A stretch of DNA of 12,397 nucleotides from UMGS1387 sp045541355 (GCA_045541355.1 JAZQIW010000037.1:1-12397); one strand, 5' to 3'. Shown: positions 6,715 to 12,397, counted from the first letter of the stretch. Made by a program: numbers and translations. The notes: generated by a model not told the origin, from the sequence alone.

Positions 6715-7835
6715 CACTTAATCTCGTATCTTCTGAGAACTTCCTCGTCGATTTCAACACCGAGTCCGGGCTTTGTGGGAATGTTTACATATCCTTCAGA
6801 GTCAATTGAAAAGTGCTTCTTTACAAGATTTTTTGAAAGCACCGTTTCCTGACAGCAGTATTCAAGCCAGAGGGCGTTGGGTGCCGCCGCAATAACCTGA
6901 AGCGATGCACTCATAAGAATGCCGGTTTTGAAGGCGTGGGGGATGACGGGAATCTTGTGGAGATATGCCATGTCAATAACCTTTTTTGCAATTGTAATAC
7001 CTCCGCAACGGCTGATGTCGGGCTGAATAATGTCAATGCCGCAGCCTGCAATAAGGTCGTTGAATTCAAACATTGTGCCTATCTGCTCACCTGCCGATAT
7101 TCTCATGTCGACAGAGTGGGTAAGACGCTTGTAGGCATCAAGGTCATCGGGGGTAAAGGGCTCTTCAACCCAGTATACATTTTCGTTTTCAAACTCCTTA
7201 CATAGCTTAATGGCTGTCTTTACATCTTTCCATACCATGCCTATGTCAATCATAAGCTGAGGGTCGTCACCCATAGCCTTGCGGCACATTTTTACAAGCT
7301 CAAGGTCGCGCTTTGCACTCTGACCGAGAGCACCCCAGCCGAATTTGATGCCCGTGTAGCCCTGAGGAAGATATGTGTCGGCAATTCTTTTGATTTCATC
7401 CTCGTTGTCGGGCATGAGAACGCTGCAATAAGCGGGAATCTTTTCGCGGAAAGCACCGCCGAGAAGCTTGTGAACCGGAACACCCAGCTTTTTGCCTAAG
7501 ATGTCCCATATAGCCATGTCAATACCGCTCATAGCGTGAATGGCTACACTTCTTCTGCCGTAATAGTTTGCAAGATTGTACATCTTGTACCAGATTTTTT
7601 CAACATCAAACGGATCCTCTCCCACAACAATGTCGCGAAGACCCATACATACCATGTGAGAAGCAGGGGATTCGATTATTGCCTTTACAACATATGGTGA
7701 GGAGTCAACCTCGCCAATGCCCACAATACCCTCATCTGTCGATACCTTTATAACAACCGTGTCCTGACTTCCGTCGCCTATCATGCTGATTTCGGGCTGC
7801 TTTACAATTATAGCCTCAACGTTTGTAATTTTCAT
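6714..7835 (-). CDS. Mandelate racemase/muconate lactonizing enzyme family; probable acid-sugar dehydratase
   Basis: A 373-residue enolase-superfamily enzyme with an N-terminal capping domain (about 1-125) and a C-terminal barrel. Metal ligands are Asp197 (MIDIG), Glu224 (WVEEP) and Glu250 (SAGEQ). The MR-subgroup catalytic dyad is Asp273 (QPDISRCGG) and His300 (PHAFKTG). On the second barrel strand the sequence IKFGWG keeps Lys164, but the second Lys of the KxK motif is Gly. The Asp-His dyad fits sugar-acid dehydratases rather than racemases of the MLE subgroup. Expected chemistry is dehydration of an aldonic or uronic acid to a 2-keto-3-deoxy acid, using Mg2+; the substrate is not evident. 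The start at 7835 has AGAGGTGG just upstream, and longer in-frame starts would lie across the promoter. It is the first gene of the operon. Confidence 0.9.
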   Translation of the reverse strand: MKITNVEAIIVKQPEISMIGDGSQDTVVIKVSTDEGIVGIGEVDSSPYVVKAIIESPASHMVCMGLRDIVVGEDPFDVEKIWYKMYNLANYYGRRSVAIHAMSGIDMAIWDILGKKLGVPVHKLLGGAFREKIPAYCSVLMPDNEDEIKRIADTYLPQGYTGIKFGWGALGQSAKRDLELVKMCRKAMGDDPQLMIDIGMVWKDVKTAIKLCKEFENENVYWVEEPFTPDDLDAYKRLTHSVDMRISAGEQIGTMFEFNDLIAGCGIDIIQPDISRCGGITIAKKVIDMAYLHKIPVIPHAFKTGILMSASLQVIAAAPNALWLEYCCQETVLSKNLVKKHFSIDSEGYVNIPTKPGLGVEIDEEVLRRYEIK

Positions 7836-7918
7836 GTTGCCACCTCTGTATGCTAATCTTTGTTTTTTTTGTATATCAAATCTGTGCGTTCCGATTTTGC
7901 CGCCGCTTTCCAATTTCT

Positions 7919-7946
7919 ATTATACCTCGGCAAGGAAAAATGTCAA
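7919..7946 (-). promoter_or_regulatory. Promoter of the sugar-acid operon
   Basis: Read on the - strand, TTGACA (7946-7941) and TATAAT (7924-7919) are spaced by 16 bp. This gives a leader of roughly 75-80 nt before the dehydratase ATG at 7835. No riboswitch-like structure was recognised in the leader. Confidence 0.82.
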
Positions 7947-7967
7947 CATTTTTTTATATAAATGTTG
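7944..7967. promoter_or_regulatory. Palindromic operator candidate over the -35 box
   Basis: CAACATTT (7944-7951) and AAATGTTG (7960-7967) form a perfect 8+8 inverted repeat with an 8-bp AT spacer. One arm overlaps the operon's -35 hexamer, a classical repressor position. On the - strand it is also followed by ATTTTT, so it could double as a weak terminator for the phosphatase gene ending at 7975. Confidence 0.55.
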
Positions 7968-7974
7968 CGAGAAA

Positions 7975-8448
7975 TCAATTCTTTAAAAGCACATCAAGAA
8001 GAGCCTTGCAGCCTTTGAGAATGTCGTTGTAAGCCGTGTCAAATCTCTCGGAATACCAAGGGTCGGCGACATCGCCGCCGGAGGAGGTAAAGTCAAGCAG
8101 CTTTTTGATTTTTCCGTCGGGATCGCATGAAAAAATTCTGTGCATATTCCTTATGTTTGCACTGTCCATGCCAATAAATAAATCGTACTTTTCGTAGTCG
8201 TCCTTGCGAAGCTTTTCGGCTCTTTTGCCCGAACAGTCAATGCCGTGCTTTTCAAGCTCAAGCTTCATTGGGGGATATACGGGATTGCCGGTACCGCCGA
8301 AAATTTCCTCATTGCTTGTGGCAGAGGAGAAAATCTCAAACCAATCCGAAACACCCTTGTCCCGTACAAGCTTTTTCATTATGAACTCAGCCGAAGGACT
8401 TCTGCAAATGTTGCCGTGGCAGACGAACATGATTCTGTATCTTTTCAT
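7975..8448 (-). CDS. Low-molecular-weight protein-tyrosine phosphatase
   Basis: A 157-residue cytoplasmic phosphatase with the P-loop CHGNICRS at residues 10-17 (nucleophile Cys10, phosphate-binding Arg16) and the general acid Asp129 in DPWYS. Length and motif order match the LMW-PTP family, which removes phosphate from tyrosine (in some bacteria arginine) residues; the partner protein is not evident, and no tyrosine kinase is visible nearby. Its ATG overlaps the deformylase stop as ATGA (4-base overlap at 8445-8448), so the two are translated as a coupled pair. No strong independent ribosome site was seen. The gene ends just before the promoter region of the sugar-acid operon on the same strand. 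Confidence 0.94.
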   Translation of the reverse strand: MKRYRIMFVCHGNICRSPSAEFIMKKLVRDKGVSDWFEIFSSATSNEEIFGGTGNPVYPPMKLELEKHGIDCSGKRAEKLRKDDYEKYDLFIGMDSANIRNMHRIFSCDPDGKIKKLLDFTSSGGDVADPWYSERFDTAYNDILKGCKALLDVLLKN

Positions 8449-8858
8449 ATAAGAACCCCCAAAAGATGGTCAATCTCGTGCTGAATAATCTGCGCCGTAA
8501 AGTCTTTATAAATTCTGGAGCGTGCTTTGAATGTTTCATCGAGATATTCTACCCTTATGCTCTTGTAGCGCTTTACCCTGACGGGTCCCTCCGTGTAGGA
8601 AAGACAACCCTCCTCGGTCATGTATTCCCCCGAGGTTTCGACAATTTCGGGATTGTACATAGTAACAAATTTTTCTCCGTCATCAAAGCAGATTATGCAT
8701 TTGAGAACGCCTATCATGTTTGCCGCCATGCCCACACAATTTTCTCTGTGATGCGTGAGCGTATCGAGTAAATCCTTGGCGATTGCCTTGTCGTCTTTTG
8801 TTGCCTTTTGGCTTTTAAGACATAAAAAAGAACTGTCATGAATTATATCTCTGACCAT
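8445..8858 (-). CDS. def: Peptide deformylase, short variant form
   Basis: A 137-residue metallohydrolase that removes the formyl group from nascent N-formyl-methionine peptides. Motif 2 is EGCLS with metal ligand Cys85, and motif 3 is QHEIDH with His127, catalytic Glu128 and His131. Motif 1 reads CVGMAANMIG (41-50), with Asn47 where canonical enzymes have Gln. The protein stops directly after HEIDHLLGVLI, so it lacks the C-terminal helix of longer deformylases. Short proteins with GMAAN are, as I recall, a known subgroup in Clostridia; it may be an accessory paralogue rather than the essential copy. AAAGGCGG lies upstream of the ATG at 8858. It is the first gene of a two-gene operon with the phosphatase. 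Confidence 0.9.
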   Translation of the reverse strand: MVRDIIHDSSFLCLKSQKATKDDKAIAKDLLDTLTHHRENCVGMAANMIGVLKCIICFDDGEKFVTMYNPEIVETSGEYMTEEGCLSYTEGPVRVKRYKSIRVEYLDETFKARSRIYKDFTAQIIQHEIDHLLGVLI

Positions 8859-8889
8859 TGTTTTCCGCCTTTGCTGTTTTATTGGTTTA

Positions 8890-8918
8890 ATTATACCATG
8901 GATGCAGGATTATTTCAA
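8890..8918 (-). promoter_or_regulatory. Promoter of the def-phosphatase operon
   Basis: On the - strand TTGAAA (8918-8913) and TATAAT (8895-8890) are separated by 17 bp, about 32 bp upstream of the deformylase ATG. Confidence 0.8.
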
Positions 8919-8933
8919 GACATAAGGATAGGG

Positions 8934-8962
8934 TTGAAATATGTAACGTTTTGTGGTAAAAT
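8934..8962 (+). promoter_or_regulatory. Promoter of the lipid kinase gene
   Basis: TTGAAA (8934-8939) and TAAAAT (8957-8962) are separated by 17 bp. The -35 box lies 15 bp from the -35 box of the divergent def promoter, so the two promoters share a short central region (8919-8933). Confidence 0.72.
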
Positions 8963-8988
8963 GGTATAAACAGAGTGGGTGGTGTAAT

Positions 8989-9933
8989 ATGAAAACGGTT
9001 TTTGTTATAAATCCCATGGCAGGAAAAAAGAATAATATCGACAGCCTTGTAAAGAGAATAAAGCTTGTATCTGAAAAGCTTGCGGCAGATGTTGAAATAT
9101 ATATAACCCGCGCTGTCGGAGATGCATCCGAGTATGTGCGTTCATTTTGCAGCTCATACGGAAAGGCACGTTTTATTGCCTGCGGCGGTGACGGAACACT
9201 AAACGAGGTGTTAGACGGCGCCGTGGGATGCGAAGGTGCAGAGGTGGGCGTTTTTCCGATGGGTACGGGAAATGACTTTGTCAAGAACTTTGAGGGTGAC
9301 TTTGACGATATCGGGGCACAGCTTGTCTCAAAGAGTGAAAAATGCGATGCAATAAGATACAGTACAACCGATGAAAAGAATATAAAACATATAGGCTACT
9401 GCGCCAATATGTTCAATATCGGCTTTGACTGTAATGTTGCAGATGCAACGGCACAGATGAAGAAAAAGCCCTTTGTGTCTGGCTCAATAGCATATTTTCT
9501 TGCCATTCTTGCAACACTTGTCAAAAAGAAGGGGGCAGAGCTGGAAATAGAGCTTGACGGACAAAAGAAGCATAGCGGAAAGCTTCTTCTCACCTCAATT
9601 GCCAACGGCTGCTTTTGCGGCGGCGGTGTGAAAAGTAACCCGTTAGCCTGTGTACATGACGGCTATATGAATATAAATATCGTACATAACGTGTCAAGAC
9701 TTAAATTTATAAGCTTGCTTCCTCATTATATGAAGGGTACACACCATTCTGTCAGGGGTATTGAAAAGATAATCAGTAGTGTAAAATGTAAAAGAATAAG
9801 GATTTCCCCAAACAGCGGTGAAATGAGACTGTGTGTCGACGGGGAAATAATAAACGCAGGCGTTACGGAGTTTGAGATACTGCCCGATGCGTTTTTGTTT
9901 GTTGTTCCCAAAAAGAACACACCCGTGTGTTGA
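8989..9933 (+). CDS. Diacylglycerol kinase-family lipid kinase (YegS/BmrU-like)
   Basis: A 314-residue ATP-dependent lipid kinase of the DAGK catalytic family. Visible motifs are the N-terminal NPMAGKK (8-14), the nucleotide-binding GGDGTLNEVLDG (66-77), PMGTGNDF (90-97) and, in the C-terminal beta-sandwich, HDGYMNINIV and LCVDGEII. Members phosphorylate diacylglycerol or related lipids at the cytoplasmic membrane face; the exact lipid is not determined by sequence. The start at 8989 is chosen because GGGTGGT lies just upstream and the protein then begins MKTVFVINPMAGKK as is usual; an in-frame GTG at 8953 lies within the promoter. It is monocistronic, closed by the terminator at 9947. Confidence 0.92.
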   Translation: MKTVFVINPMAGKKNNIDSLVKRIKLVSEKLAADVEIYITRAVGDASEYVRSFCSSYGKARFIACGGDGTLNEVLDGAVGCEGAEVGVFPMGTGNDFVKNFEGDFDDIGAQLVSKSEKCDAIRYSTTDEKNIKHIGYCANMFNIGFDCNVADATAQMKKKPFVSGSIAYFLAILATLVKKKGAELEIELDGQKKHSGKLLLTSIANGCFCGGGVKSNPLACVHDGYMNINIVHNVSRLKFISLLPHYMKGTHHSVRGIEKIISSVKCKRIRISPNSGEMRLCVDGEIINAGVTEFEILPDAFLFVVPKKNTPVC

Positions 9934-9946
9934 TATAGCAGAAAAT

Positions 9947-9969
9947 GGCGGAGTTTTCTCCGCCTTTTT
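9947..9969 (+). terminator. Intrinsic terminator of the lipid kinase gene
   Basis: GGCGGAG (9947-9953), a TTTT loop and CTCCGCC (9958-9964) are followed by TTTTT. The stem is perfect and begins 13 bp after the stop codon. Confidence 0.92.
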
Positions 9970-9972
9970 ATA

Positions 9973-10001
9973 TTGACAGATTAAAATGAACATGATATAA
10001 T
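9973..10001 (+). promoter_or_regulatory. Perfect consensus promoter of the sdpRI-like operon
   Basis: TTGACA (9973-9978) and TATAAT (9996-10001) with a 17-bp spacer match the sigma-A consensus exactly. It begins just 3 bp after the T tract of the preceding terminator. So strong a promoter fits a gene set held down by a repressor. Confidence 0.88.
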
Positions 10002-10003
10002 AT

Positions 10004-10030
10004 ACTTAACAATTAAGTTAAATGTTAAAT
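10004..10030 (+). promoter_or_regulatory. Operator candidate for the ArsR/SdpR-like repressor
   Basis: ACTTAACAATTAAGT (10004-10018) has perfect 6-bp inverted arms around CAA and covers the expected transcription start. It runs into a tandem GTTAAAT repeat (10017-10023 and 10024-10030). Position immediately after the -10 box and before the repressor gene suggests autorepression. Confidence 0.55.
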
Positions 10031-10045
10031 GAAAGAAGTGAGAAA

Positions 10046-10309
10046 ATGTCATTTCAGGATACAATGAAAGCCGTGTCCGATCCTGTAAGAAGGGAAATAC
10101 TCGATATGCTGAAAACAAGGCGCATGTCGGCGGGGCAGATTTGCGAAAGGTTCAAAATCACGGATGCGGCAATATCCCGTCATTTGTCGGTGCTGAAAGA
10201 TGCCGACCTTGTAAGGGATACAAGAGAGGGCAAATTCATATATTATGAGTTGAATACATCTGTCCTCGAGGAAATAATGCTTTGGTTTTCATCCTTGAAA
10301 GGAGAATAA
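10046..10309 (+). CDS. sdpR: ArsR-family repressor, SdpR-like
   Basis: An 87-residue winged-helix DNA-binding protein. The helix-turn-helix spans about residues 28-52 (SAGQICERFKITDAAISRHL), followed by a wing at REGKFIYYELN (60-70). The ELCVCDL metal-binding motif of arsenic/cadmium sensors is absent. Gene order with an SdpI-family protein 2 bp downstream matches Bacillus subtilis sdpRI, where SdpR represses its own operon until SdpI, having sensed the SDP toxin, holds SdpR at the membrane. The same logic here is inferred. The start at 10046 gives the standard MSFQDTMKAVSDPVRREIL beginning; the ATG at 10022 overlaps the operator repeats and is less likely. Confidence 0.85.
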   Translation: MSFQDTMKAVSDPVRREILDMLKTRRMSAGQICERFKITDAAISRHLSVLKDADLVRDTREGKFIYYELNTSVLEEIMLWFSSLKGE

Positions 10310-10311
10310 AA

Positions 10312-10950
10312 ATGATTAAGAAGAATTTAAAAATCATAATAATAACATCGTTTGTTACAATTCTTCCAATGCTTGCAGGCTTTTTGATGTGGAATAAGCT
10401 TCCCGAAAAATTGCCCACCCACTGGAATTTTGCGGGTGAAATAGACGGCTGGTCAGGTAAACCCTTTGCCGTAATTGCCCTTCCGCTGATTATGCTCGGC
10501 TTTCATCTTGTCTGTACCGTTGCAACAAGCTTTGACCCCAAGTCACAGAATTTCAACAGCAAGGTTTTCGGGCTGGTGCTGTGGATTTGTCCCGTGCTGT
10601 CTTTGCTTTGCACAACCGCGACCTATGCCGCCTCTTTAGGATATGAAGTAAGAGTGGAATTTATAATTCCGCTGTTTATGGGTGTTCTTTTCCTCATAAT
10701 CGGTAACTATCTTCCCAAATGTAAGCAGAATTACACAATCGGCATCAAAATTCCGTGGACACTTAACGATGAAGAAAACTGGAATAAAACCCATAGGCTT
10801 GCAGGCTTTGTATGGACTGCTTGTTCACTCGTAATAATTGTCGGTGCATTTTTCAAAAATACCGTGGTTTATACCACCTTTGTTCCCGTAGCCGTGATGG
10901 TAATTGTACCTATGGTTTATTCATACCTCCATTACAGAAAGCATAGGTGA
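10312..10950 (+). CDS. sdpI: SdpI-family membrane protein (immunity/signalling)
   Basis: A 212-residue protein with about six hydrophobic segments (roughly 8-27, 52-71, 85-108, 115-132, 162-181, 187-206), the topology and size of B. subtilis SdpI. The N-terminal DUF1648-type motif is LPEKLPTHWNFAGEIDGW (30-47); the SdpI domain shows GNYLPKCKQNYTIGIK (131-146) then PWTL, Trp157 and His161. In Bacillus SdpI both protects from the SDP toxic peptide and relays its presence to SdpR. No sdpA, sdpB or sdpC homologue lies in this window, so here it may protect against a neighbour's peptide or serve another envelope-stress function. AAAGGAGAA precedes the ATG, overlapping the end of the repressor gene. 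Confidence 0.9.
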   Translation: MIKKNLKIIIITSFVTILPMLAGFLMWNKLPEKLPTHWNFAGEIDGWSGKPFAVIALPLIMLGFHLVCTVATSFDPKSQNFNSKVFGLVLWICPVLSLLCTTATYAASLGYEVRVEFIIPLFMGVLFLIIGNYLPKCKQNYTIGIKIPWTLNDEENWNKTHRLAGFVWTACSLVIIVGAFFKNTVVYTTFVPVAVMVIVPMVYSYLHYRKHR

Positions 10951-10954
10951 TAAC

Positions 10955-11779
10955 ATGAAAAGAATGCCTGCACCAAAATATTACGAAACAAAAACCTTTG
11001 AAAATATAAATGATTTTTCGGTTTCGTGTAACCTTGTCAGAGAAAAATACAGCGTTCATCAGCATGAATATTATGAGCTTGAGTTCATTCTTGAGGGTGA
11101 AGCAGTTCATAATATCAACGGAGAGAGTACCCGTCTTTCAAAGGGGGATGTTGTTTTCATAACTCCAATGGATAGACACGGCTTTGAGAACTGCCTTTTC
11201 AGAACAATAACAATCCATTTTTCGGCAACATATTTAAGTTCCATGTTCAAAAAAGCCATATCGTCAAGTGAAAACAAAATCTTCAGAGATGTAAATCAGG
11301 TAACAAAGAACTATTTTGATATTGCACATAAGGTTTTCATGGACGAAAATACAAACAATAAGGATGTCAAAATTAAGAATCTTGTTGAACTCATACTTCT
11401 TGAGCTTATGCCGGATATTTTTGCCGGAGGCGGAATTTTACTCTGCCGAAATGACAGTCTTTCCGAGGCAATCGGCTATATAAATATGAATTATACCAAA
11501 GAAATAACACTTTCGTCGATTGAGACACAATTTGGACTCTCGGCATCATATTTCAGCCGCGCTTTCAAAAAAAGGGTGGGTAAATCCTTTGTCAGCTATG
11601 TTACCGAAAAGAGAATTGAATACGCAAAAAAACTTCTTGTTTCGGGTGAACGTGTGATTGATGTATGCTACGAGTGCGGCTTTTCCAGCGAAAGAAACTT
11701 TTCAAGACGGTTCAAAGAACTGACGGGATTTTCACCTAATGAATACAGAACCGAACAAAAAATGTCTGATTCTCGGTAA
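10955..11779 (+). CDS. AraC-family regulator with cupin sensor domain
   Basis: A 274-residue transcription regulator. The N-terminal cupin carries a HQHEYYELEFILEGE motif (35-49) and a GDVVFITPMDRHGF stretch (64-77), a fold that binds small sugars in many relatives. The C-terminal tandem HTH domain (about 168-265) has the first helix-turn-helix near 186-206 and the second near 234-256, ending in the family signature FSRRFKELTGFSPNEYR. The ATG at 10955 follows AGGTGA by five bases and begins only 4 bp after the SdpI stop, so it is probably in the sdpRI transcript. Next downstream is a GH130 phosphorylase gene with its own leader, a typical target for such a regulator. An in-frame ATG at 10904 lies inside the SdpI gene and lacks support. 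Confidence 0.92.
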   Translation: MKRMPAPKYYETKTFENINDFSVSCNLVREKYSVHQHEYYELEFILEGEAVHNINGESTRLSKGDVVFITPMDRHGFENCLFRTITIHFSATYLSSMFKKAISSSENKIFRDVNQVTKNYFDIAHKVFMDENTNNKDVKIKNLVELILLELMPDIFAGGGILLCRNDSLSEAIGYINMNYTKEITLSSIETQFGLSASYFSRAFKKRVGKSFVSYVTEKRIEYAKKLLVSGERVIDVCYECGFSSERNFSRRFKELTGFSPNEYRTEQKMSDSR

Positions 11780-11788
11780 ATTATGTCG

Positions 11789-11827
11789 TTGATTTTTCAT
11801 GATTCGTGATATTATAGAAATATAATA
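11789..11827 (+). promoter_or_regulatory. Possible promoter/operator of the GH130 gene
   Basis: TTGATT (11789-11794) with TTATAG (11812-11817) at 17 bp, or the TATAAT at 11821-11826 with a poor -35, could act as promoter. The two candidate -10 boxes form a perfect inverted repeat TATTATA-GAAA-TATAATA (11810-11827). Which one is used cannot be decided. No terminator separates this from the AraC gene. Confidence 0.4.
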
Positions 11828-11846
11828 ACACAAAGGAGATGTTTTC

Positions 11847-12397
11847 ATGGCAAAGGTAATAGGCGGATACTCACTTCCCCATATGCCCTGGCAGGATAAG
11901 CCCGAGGGTTGCACAGATCCAATATGGAGATATACGGAAAATCCCATACTTACGAGAAAAGACTGCAAGGGCGCAAACTCTGTATTCAACAGCGCCGTAA
12001 TTCCTTATAAGGACGGATATATCGGCGTTTTCAGATGCGATACAATGGAGCTCTGGCCCACGCTTCACGTCGGCACGAGTAAGGACGGACTTCACTGGAA
12101 CATAAAGGACGAAAAGATAGACTTCATTCCTTTTGAAGGCGGTAAAGTGCCGAATTACGGCTATGACCCGAGAATTACAGAAATTGACGGCAGATACTAT
12201 ATTGTTTTCTGTACAAACTTTGAAAATTTCGGCGACACTATCGGCATGGCATATACCGACGATTTTGAAACCTTCCATATGATGGAATATCCCACCCTTT
12301 ACTATAACAGAAACGGTGTGCTTTTCCCGAGAAAAATCGGCGATAATTATGCACTTCTGTCCCGCCCCTGCGCACCCGGTCATTGCCTTTTAGGTAA
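11847..12397 (+). CDS. GH130 beta-mannoside phosphorylase (3' truncated)
   Basis: The first 183 residues of a five-bladed beta-propeller enzyme of glycoside hydrolase family 130, which phosphorolyses beta-mannosides to mannose 1-phosphate. Visible blocks are ENPILTRKD (31-39), NSVFNSAVIPYKDGYIGVFR (44-63), LHVGTSKDGLHW (73-84), YGYDPRI (104-110) and NGVLFPRKIGDNYALLSRP (156-174). Asp107 in the YDPR block is the expected proton donor. The shape resembles the subgroup acting on mannosyl-GlcNAc or mannooligosaccharides (about 320-350 residues), but specificity cannot be assigned from half the protein. AAAGGAG at 11832-11838 precedes the ATG by eight bases. No signal peptide is seen, so the enzyme is cytoplasmic and needs an imported substrate. 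The window ends within the gene. Confidence 0.88.
   Translation, partial: MAKVIGGYSLPHMPWQDKPEGCTDPIWRYTENPILTRKDCKGANSVFNSAVIPYKDGYIGVFRCDTMELWPTLHVGTSKDGLHWNIKDEKIDFIPFEGGKVPNYGYDPRITEIDGRYYIVFCTNFENFGDTIGMAYTDDFETFHMMEYPTLYYNRNGVLFPRKIGDNYALLSRPCAPGHCLLG

Noticed and set aside
4133..7835. Hydroxyproline or proline-betaine catabolic operon (MR-family epimerase, DapA-like deaminase, M24 peptidase)
   Set aside because: The enolase-superfamily member has the Asp-His dyad of dehydratases and not the two opposing lysines of amino-acid epimerases, and no proline racemase or hydroxyproline dehydrogenase is present. It remains a weaker alternative.
7836..7918. Riboswitch or attenuator in the leader of the sugar-acid operon
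   Set aside because: The leader has no stable nested hairpins, no conserved riboswitch core that I recognise and no leader terminator.
6073..8858. N-terminal methionine processing pair: peptide deformylase plus M24 protein as methionine aminopeptidase
   Set aside because: The two genes belong to different transcription units, and the M24 protein is translationally coupled to sugar-acid enzymes, not to def.
11871..12383. 170-codon open frame on the - strand
   Set aside because: It is antisense to a clear GH130 reading frame with conserved motifs and a good ribosome site.

Overview
The window looks like a chromosomal segment from a low-to-mid GC Gram-positive Clostridia, plausibly a gut or rumen Oscillospirales/Ruminococcaceae-type organism. 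The reasons are AT-rich intergenic DNA with TTGNNN-17-TATAAT promoters, AAAGGAG-type ribosome sites, short coupled operons, and protein families common in gut Firmicutes. No rRNA, tRNA, CRISPR array, transposase or phage gene was seen. The taxonomic placement is inference.

Left part (1-3960, + strand): the tail of a secreted or surface-type protein ends at a strong terminator. Three independent + strand genes follow: a HerA/DUF853-type ATPase, a GNAT acetyltransferase and an MFS permease of the FucP-like type. The ATPase and the permease each have a TTGCAA-17-TATA(A/C)T promoter. A terminator closes this arm. The convergent gap (3847-4132) also holds an 80-bp element bounded by inverted repeats and a terminator for the opposite strand.

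Middle part (4133-7946, - strand): a tightly coupled four-gene operon, in transcription order: enolase-superfamily acid-sugar dehydratase, M24 pita-bread metallohydrolase, DapA/NanA-family aldolase, and zinc-dependent medium-chain dehydrogenase. The first two junctions are TGATG one-base overlaps. Dehydratase plus Schiff-base aldolase plus dehydrogenase is the logic of a non-phosphorylated sugar-acid pathway (sugar acid to 2-keto-3-deoxy acid to pyruvate plus aldehyde). The M24 enzyme does not belong to that textbook route and is the most intriguing member. A near-consensus promoter drives the operon, and a perfect 8+8 palindrome overlaps its -35 box.

Next, two housekeeping-like genes (peptide deformylase, then low-molecular-weight tyrosine phosphatase, 4-base overlap) run on the - strand. 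They are divergent from a diacylglycerol-kinase-family lipid kinase on the + strand; the two promoters face away from each other with their -35 boxes 15 bp apart.

Right part (9970-12397, + strand): a perfect TTGACA-17-TATAAT promoter with an operator-like palindrome precedes an SdpR-like ArsR repressor, an SdpI-family membrane protein (the immunity/signalling arm of the Bacillus SDP cannibalism system, here without the toxin genes) and an AraC regulator with a cupin sensor, spaced by only 2 and 4 bp. A GH130 mannoside phosphorylase follows and runs off the end. The AraC protein probably controls the mannoside genes, yet it sits in the apparent sdpRI transcription unit.
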